From positions 2,062,016-2,126,015 of the forward strand of contig CP070696.1 in assembly GCA_020353535.1 (NCBI GenBank): a DNA stretch of 64,000 bases, read 5' to 3'. Below, piece after piece: positions 59,876-64,000 of the stretch; positions within the stretch are counted from its first letter, which is position 1, and each line of letters starts with the position of its first letter. Below the pieces are notes generated by a model. It was not told the origin of the DNA and ran no database searches. It saw nothing but the letters and a program-made list of their open reading frames with translations. Position numbers and translations under genes: made by a program. The stretch comes from Spirochaetaceae bacterium. Lineage in GTDB: Bacteria > Spirochaetota > Spirochaetia > SZUA-6 > DRHE01.

Positions 59876-60811
59876 GTGTCGATCCGCGTACGTTTTTGGG
59901 GAGTAAGAGGTTCTGTGCCCTGCCCCGGGCCCAAGACTGTGAAATACGGCGGTAACACGTCCTGTCTGGAGCTGCGCTTCGGGGATGAGGATCGCCTGAT
60001 CGTAATCGACGCCGGGACCGGAATTCGGGAGCTGGCCGGCCACATCATGAAGACGGACCTGCCCAAGGGTCCGATCAAGACCACACTTTTTCTGACCCAT
60101 ACCCATTGGGATCACATCATGGGATTCCCCTTTTTCATCCCCCTGTTCATTCCCAATACGGAGCTGAAGATCTTTGGGCCGGTTTCTTTCGAAGACGATC
60201 CCCTGAGCAAGATATTCGGGGATATGCTGCGTTATCGCTACTGGCCGGTGCGCCTGGAAGAGATGGCAGCCAACATCGAATACAGTGATCTCAAAGAAGG
60301 CACCATGGACCTGGGGGGAGATCTCTGGGTGACCACCAAGTACCTCAACCACCCGGTCCTGGTTCTCGGCTACCGTTTCGAGTACCGTGGCAAGGTCTTT
60401 TGTACAGCCTACGACACCGAGCCTTTCCGCAATTTGTTTGATGTCAGTCCCGATGACCCCAGCTACGATGAGGAGGCGGTCAGGGAGGGTGCCCTGGCAG
60501 CTGAAGAGGAAAACGAAAAAGTCGTGGCCTTCTTCAAGGGAGCGGATATTCTGATCCACGACACCCAGTACACCCACCAGGAGTACATCAATCCCAAGAG
60601 TTCCAAGCTGGGATGGGGTCATTCCTCTTTCGAGCATGCAGTCAATGTAGCCCACAAGGCGGGGGTGAAGAAGCTGCTTTTATTTCATCACGATCCGGAT
60701 CGAAGTGACGCAGAGTTGGAGCGGATCGAGGGTAAAATCAGGAAGGCCGTTCGCGGGAAGAGCGGCCTCGAAGTGACGGTAGCCCGAGAAGGCTTGACTG
60801 TCGAGGCTTGA
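59876..60811 (+). CDS. Metallo-beta-lactamase-fold hydrolase
   Basis: The 311-residue protein (GTG start; AGG about 10 nt upstream) starts RVRFWGVRGSVPCPGPKTVK-YGGNTSCLEL, typical of a phosphodiesterase-like MBL branch. The metal motif is LTHTHWDHIMGFPFF (H-x-H-x-D-H), with further ligands in KYLNHPVLVLGYRFEY (His), TAYDTEPF (Asp) and LLFHHDPDRSD (His). Relatives include cyclic-nucleotide and RNA phosphodiesterases. No substrate evidence. It lies in one unit with the HDOD and TPR genes, and its stop overlaps the promoter of tRNA-Ala. Confidence 0.87.
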   Translation: MSIRVRFWGVRGSVPCPGPKTVKYGGNTSCLELRFGDEDRLIVIDAGTGIRELAGHIMKTDLPKGPIKTTLFLTHTHWDHIMGFPFFIPLFIPNTELKIFGPVSFEDDPLSKIFGDMLRYRYWPVRLEEMAANIEYSDLKEGTMDLGGDLWVTTKYLNHPVLVLGYRFEYRGKVFCTAYDTEPFRNLFDVSPDDPSYDEEAVREGALAAEEENEKVVAFFKGADILIHDTQYTHQEYINPKSSKLGWGHSSFEHAVNVAHKAGVKKLLLFHHDPDRSDAELERIEGKIRKAVRGKSGLEVTVAREGLTVEA

Positions 60812-60836
60812 TCAGGGACTGCCAACTTGCTATTAT
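60808..60836 (+). promoter_or_regulatory. Promoter of tRNA-Ala
   Basis: TTGATC (60808-60813), 17 bp, TATTAT (60831-60836), with the predicted start about 38 nt before the tRNA. The -35 overlaps the stop of the MBL gene. A small hairpin (CAGCC-TTCC-GGCTG) lies between promoter and tRNA. Confidence 0.7.
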
Positions 60837-60880
60837 TTTTCAGCCTTCCGGCTGCCATATCCTTATGGGAGCCGGATCTT

Positions 60881-60953
60881 GGGGGATTAGCTCAGTTGGT
60901 AGAGCGATAGGTTCGCAATCTATAGGTCAGGGGTTCAAATCCCCTATCCTCCA
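60881..60953 (+). tRNA. tRNA-Ala (anticodon CGC)
   Basis: A cloverleaf of 73 nt: acceptor GGGGGAT/ATCCTCC with the G3-U70 wobble pair that marks alanine tRNAs, D arm GCTC-AGTTGGTA-GAGC, anticodon arm ATAGG-TTCGCAA-TCTAT giving CGC, T arm AGGGG-TTCAAAT-CCCCT, discriminator A at 60953. CCA is not encoded. Confidence 0.95.
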
Positions 60954-60966
60954 ATTTCAACCGCCA

Positions 60967-62214
60967 ATGCACCCACAACGGCTATTTCTATCGATTCTCA
61001 TCATCGTGCTGCTTGCCGCCTGTCAAACCCAAGAGAAAGTGGAGTTGGATAGCCCGGCTCCCGAAGAGCGTCCCGAGGTAAGTATAAAGCCGCTGCCTGA
61101 AGAAACCCGGGGCGATGGTGACAGACTCGGCGGGATCAGCCTTCCGGTCTATCCCGAAGATGGTAAACCGCTGCCGGGAGCCGAGGATATCGTCGAGCTT
61201 GTTCTGCAGCAACTGACACTACGCCAGAAGATCGGCCAGCGCTTCATAACCGGATTTACCGGCAGAAAGGTGAACAACTCTGTGGTGAGCGTCATCGAGC
61301 AGGGCTATGTCGGGGGATTCATGCTGACCCGATCCAATATCCAGAGCCGGCCTCAGGTGAAAGTCCTGGTCGATGAACTGCAAGCCGTTGCCCGTGCACA
61401 CAATCCGCCGATAGGTCTGTTTATTGCTGTCGATCAGGAAGGTGGCCGGGTAAGCCGTCTGGATCTGGATACGCTGACTCGTTTTCCCGCCCCCTACTAC
61501 TGGGGGGAGTATCAGGATCCCCTCTATGTGGAAGCCGCCGCCTATATCATCGGCCGGGAGGTGCTAGCCCTGGGATGCAACCTCAATTTTGCACCGGTGC
61601 TCGATCTGTACGGCCAGCCCGACGACAGCATCGTCGGGGATCGATCGATGGGTACCAATCCGGTTCAGGTGGGAGAACGGGGAGTGTATTACCTGTACGG
61701 CGCGCAGCGAGCAGGGATCGCCGCCGTGGTCAAACATTTCCCCGGTCACGGGCGTACAACCGTGGATTCCCATCACCAACTACCCGTAGTCGATATTGAC
61801 GAAAAAACTCTCCTGAACGAGGATCTGCTTCCATTTCAGATGGCGATTCACCACGGGGCGGAAGCCATCATGACCGCCCATATCCTCTATCCCCGGATCG
61901 ATCCGGATTTCCCGGTCACCCTCTCGACAATCTTCCTCCGGGGGTTGCTGCGCGAACGCCTGGGTTTTGATGGTGTCATTATTTCCGATGACATCGAGAT
62001 GGGCGCCCTCCGAAGCCGCTACAGTCCGCAGGAGATCGTTAGATACGCCCTCAATGCCGGCGTCGACATCCTCCTCGAGTATGGGACCCTGGATGTATTG
62101 AAACTGATCGATGAAGTCCATACCATGGTAGAAACCGGTGAAATATCCGCTGAGGCGATAGACGAAGGAGCGCGTCGAGTGTTGCTGCTCAAATGGAAAT
62201 ACGGGCTGCTATAG
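60967..62214 (+). CDS. NagZ-like beta-N-acetylhexosaminidase lipoprotein (GH3)
   Basis: The 415-residue protein has a lipoprotein signal (lipobox LLAACQ, Cys18), then a short acidic Pro/Glu spacer. The GH3 TIM barrel carries IAAVVKHFPGHGRTTVDSHH (KHFPGHG) and the nucleophile loop VIISDDIEMGALRSRY, which is the NagZ pattern. It removes N-acetylglucosamine from peptidoglycan or chitin-like glycans; NagZ is usually cytoplasmic, but this one is exported. The ATG at 60967 is only 13 nt after the tRNA-Ala 3' end and has no Shine-Dalgarno, so it is presumably co-transcribed with the tRNA or starts from within it. It precedes pncA. Confidence 0.9.
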   Translation: MHPQRLFLSILIIVLLAACQTQEKVELDSPAPEERPEVSIKPLPEETRGDGDRLGGISLPVYPEDGKPLPGAEDIVELVLQQLTLRQKIGQRFITGFTGRKVNNSVVSVIEQGYVGGFMLTRSNIQSRPQVKVLVDELQAVARAHNPPIGLFIAVDQEGGRVSRLDLDTLTRFPAPYYWGEYQDPLYVEAAAYIIGREVLALGCNLNFAPVLDLYGQPDDSIVGDRSMGTNPVQVGERGVYYLYGAQRAGIAAVVKHFPGHGRTTVDSHHQLPVVDIDEKTLLNEDLLPFQMAIHHGAEAIMTAHILYPRIDPDFPVTLSTIFLRGLLRERLGFDGVIISDDIEMGALRSRYSPQEIVRYALNAGVDILLEYGTLDVLKLIDEVHTMVETGEISAEAIDEGARRVLLLKWKYGLL

Positions 62215-62226
62215 GGTTTGACGATT

Positions 62227-62862
62227 ATGATGAGTCCAGATAAAACCGTCCTGCTGGTTGTCGATGTTCAATTGGATTTCTGTCCGGGGGGCAGTTTGGC
62301 CGTTCCCGGCGGAGACGACGTTGTCCCCGTTATCAATCGATTGAGTCGGGACTTTCGGAGAATAGTGGCTACCCAGGATTGGCATCCTCCGAATCACGTT
62401 TCCTTTGCCTCAAATCATGCTGGAAAAAAACCCTTCGACACGATACCCATGAGAGACGGGCAACAGATCCTGTGGCCCGATCACTGCGTGCCCGGGACAT
62501 CCGGCGCGGAGTTTCATCCCGATCTGGATACGCTCCCTTTTGATCTAATCGTACGCAAAGGTACGGATCCGGGCCTGGATTCCTACTCCGCCTTTTTTGA
62601 AAACGATCGCAAGACACCGACGGGTCTTCACTTCTATCTGGAGGGATTTAAAGTAAAAAACGTGTACATCGCTGGATTGGCCCTCGATTTCTGCGTTTAT
62701 TACTCGGCTATGGATGCTTTAAAGTTGGGTTTTCAAACGACGATTGTGGAGGACGCCTGCCGGGGGATCGACTCTCCTGCGGGCAGCCTCAATGCTCGAT
62801 TGGAAGAGCTGCGGAAGGCGGGTATCCGCATCCTCAATGCGGCGAACGTGGAGGGAAGTTGA
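62227..62862 (+). CDS. pncA: Nicotinamidase
   Basis: The 211-residue isochorismatase-fold enzyme deamidates nicotinamide to nicotinate for NAD salvage. Catalytic triad: Asp in VVDVQLDFCPGG (~residue 14), Lys in LIVRKGTDPG (~110) and Cys in LALDFCVYYSAMDA (~157). Metal-binding residues appear in TQDWHPPNHVSF (Asp-x-His). The ATG at 62227 is preferred to the TTG at 62218 because AGGG lies 11 nt upstream. It is directly followed by pncB, the next step of the same pathway, with only 1 nt between. Confidence 0.93.
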   Translation: MMSPDKTVLLVVDVQLDFCPGGSLAVPGGDDVVPVINRLSRDFRRIVATQDWHPPNHVSFASNHAGKKPFDTIPMRDGQQILWPDHCVPGTSGAEFHPDLDTLPFDLIVRKGTDPGLDSYSAFFENDRKTPTGLHFYLEGFKVKNVYIAGLALDFCVYYSAMDALKLGFQTTIVEDACRGIDSPAGSLNARLEELRKAGIRILNAANVEGS

Positions 62863-62863
62863 A

Positions 62864-64000
62864 ATGGACAGCAAATGTTTCCTGAATTGTGCGATGCTCA
62901 CGGATTTCTATGAGCTGACCATGATGCAGGGCTACTTCCTACAGGAGCACAACCCGCAAGCTGCCTTTGAGATGCTTTTCCGACGGGCTCCCTTTGAGGG
63001 GGGCTTCGCCGTGTTTGCGGGTCTGGAGACCCTGCTGAAGAGTATCAAGGATTTTCACTTCGAGGCGGAGGATCTCGATTATCTATCCGGACAAAAGGTG
63101 TTTCGAAAGGATTTTCTCGACTACCTGGCGGGTTTCCGGTTCGGGGGAGAGATCCACTCCATGGATGAAGGGACACTGGTGTTTCCCAACGAACCGCTGA
63201 TCCGAGTTCAGGCGCCGCTGATCGAAGCCCAACTCCTGGAGAGCCTGCTGCTGAACATCATCAATTTTCAAACCTTGATCGCTACCAAAGCGGCCCGCAT
63301 CTATCTGGCCTCCCAGGGCGGGGAGGTTTTCGAGTTTGGGATGCGCCGGGCTCACGGGGTGAACGGAGCCTTAGGAGCCACCCGGGCCGCCTTCATAGGC
63401 GGAGCATCCGGAACCTCCAATACCCTGGCCGGGAAGCTCTTCGATATTCCCGTGAAAGGGACAATGGCCCACTCCTGGATCATGAGCTTCGAATCGGAGC
63501 TGGCGGCTTTCGAGAAATACGCGGAGGTGTATCCGGACGGCTGTATTCTTTTGATTGATACCTACGATACCTTGAAGAGCGGGTTGGAGAACGCAATCAA
63601 GATCGGCAAGAAGCTTAAAAGTCAGGGACATGACAGCTTTGGGGTGCGGCTCGATTCAGGAGATTTGGAATACCTGAGCAAGCGGGTTCGGGAACGTCTG
63701 GACCAGGCGGGCTTGAAGAACGCCAGAATAGCCGCTTCCAATGAGCTGGATGAAGGAATCATTCACCAACTGATCACGGAGAATGCACCGATCGACATTT
63801 GGGGCGTCGGGACCCATCTGGTGACAGCCAAGAGCGATCCCGCTCTGACCGGTGTGTATAAGCTGAAGGCCAAGGAGGTGAACGGAAAGTTCGTCCCGAC
63901 TATAAAGGTGTCCAACAATCCGGAGAAAATCTCAGATCCCGGCATCAAGCAGGTCAACCGCTACTACAACGGAACCGGTTCTCCTATCGCAGATCTGATA
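62864..64000 (+). CDS. pncB: Nicotinate phosphoribosyltransferase, C-terminally cut by the window end
   Basis: At least 379 residues read from the ATG at 62864 (GGAGGG 9 nt upstream) to the window edge without a stop. Features: LTDFYELTMMQGYFL (N-terminal signature), FEFGMRRAHGVNGALGATRA (phosphoribosyl site), GTMAHSWIMSFESELAAFEK (catalytic His region), LLIDTYDTLKSGLENAI and VRLDSGDLEYLSKRVR. The enzyme turns nicotinate and PRPP into nicotinate mononucleotide using ATP. The C-terminal part (FGVGT-type motif IWGVGTHLVTAK is present) continues beyond the window. It forms an operon with pncA (1-nt gap). Confidence 0.95.
   Translation, partial: MDSKCFLNCAMLTDFYELTMMQGYFLQEHNPQAAFEMLFRRAPFEGGFAVFAGLETLLKSIKDFHFEAEDLDYLSGQKVFRKDFLDYLAGFRFGGEIHSMDEGTLVFPNEPLIRVQAPLIEAQLLESLLLNIINFQTLIATKAARIYLASQGGEVFEFGMRRAHGVNGALGATRAAFIGGASGTSNTLAGKLFDIPVKGTMAHSWIMSFESELAAFEKYAEVYPDGCILLIDTYDTLKSGLENAIKIGKKLKSQGHDSFGVRLDSGDLEYLSKRVRERLDQAGLKNARIAASNELDEGIIHQLITENAPIDIWGVGTHLVTAKSDPALTGVYKLKAKEVNGKFVPTIKVSNNPEKISDPGIKQVNRYYNGTGSPIADLI

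Noticed and set aside
60845..60858. Hairpin CAGCC-TTCC-GGCTG as a terminator for the metallo-hydrolase gene
   Set aside because: Stem of only 5 bp and no T run after it on the plus strand; it lies between the tRNA promoter and the tRNA.
1..64000. CRISPR arrays, insertion sequences, prophage or integrase genes
   Set aside because: No regularly spaced repeats, transposase motifs or integrase genes were found; the three GC-rich repeats are not spaced like a CRISPR array.

Overview
The window reads as one continuous stretch of a moderately GC-rich, anaerobic, Gram-negative-type bacterial chromosome, most likely a free-living member of the Spirochaetota. This is inference from gene content and order: lptC-lptA-lptB, rpoN, hpf, hprK, ptsH (HPr), an NtrY/NtrX pair, lexA and holA in a row; a K+-dependent membrane pyrophosphatase; an Asp-type MurA; and many lipoproteins and TPR proteins. 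No mobile element, CRISPR array, rRNA or phage gene was seen. Two tRNA genes are present, Leu(CAG) and Ala(CGC).

Region 1 (1-5700): the 5' part of a TrmJ-like RNA methyltransferase, then a promoter-led group (STAS-zinc-ribbon protein, YbjN-like protein, PspA, an atypical OmpR-like regulator), a lone receiver and the pyrophosphatase HppA.

Region 2 (5733-22258, all minus strand): a tightly packed 15-gene unit preceded by a near-ideal sigma-54 promoter. Its core is an HndABCD-type [FeFe] hydrogenase. The NuoF-like subunit is fused to an NfnB/GltD-like FAD/NAD(P) module, so the complex may branch electrons between H2, NAD(P)H and ferredoxin. Around it lie two different hydrogenase-like Fe-S sensor proteins (one fused to an RsbW-like ATPase, one to a histidine kinase), two DRTGG proteins, a PHP protein, a stand-alone GHKL ATPase, two receivers, a REC-PAS-kinase hybrid, and an ABC importer whose permease and ATPase are one polypeptide. 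This is the best candidate for an undescribed system: an H2/redox enzyme with its own multi-layer signalling.

Region 3 (22260-30208): two kinase/NtrC-type regulator pairs diverge from a shared 100-bp promoter region. Each regulator gene is followed by a sigma-54 promoter. The left one reads into the hydrogenase operon; the right one reads into a small double-cysteine-motif protein and glutamate dehydrogenase. The sigma-54 gene itself (rpoN) is in the window.

Region 4 (30357-39742): two membrane proteins of 3TM-soluble-3TM layout, a TerB/J-domain protein, convergent murA, a lipoprotein, a decayed lipoprotein gene with one stop and two frameshifts, tRNA-Leu with its terminator, a YmdB-family protein with substituted metal ligands, an RseC-like protein and a BFN-domain nuclease.

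Region 5 (39828-51859): pyrG, then lipid-transport genes (lptCAB), rpoN, hpf, hprK, ptsH, a DUF4390-like protein, NtrY/NtrX-like proteins, lexA and holA, largely overlapping and probably co-transcribed in blocks.

Region 6 (51886-64000): M23 peptidase and uvrC on the minus strand, then a secreted LamG/FN3-like protein, a 1042-residue TPR protein, an HDOD protein, a metallo-beta-lactamase-fold hydrolase, tRNA-Ala, a NagZ-like lipoprotein, and the NAD salvage pair pncA-pncB (pncB runs off the end).

Three dispersed GC-rich repeats of related sequence (18644, 39063, 55387) and several genes whose -10 box sits only 6-9 nt before the start codon (predicted leaderless mRNAs) are features of the window as a whole.
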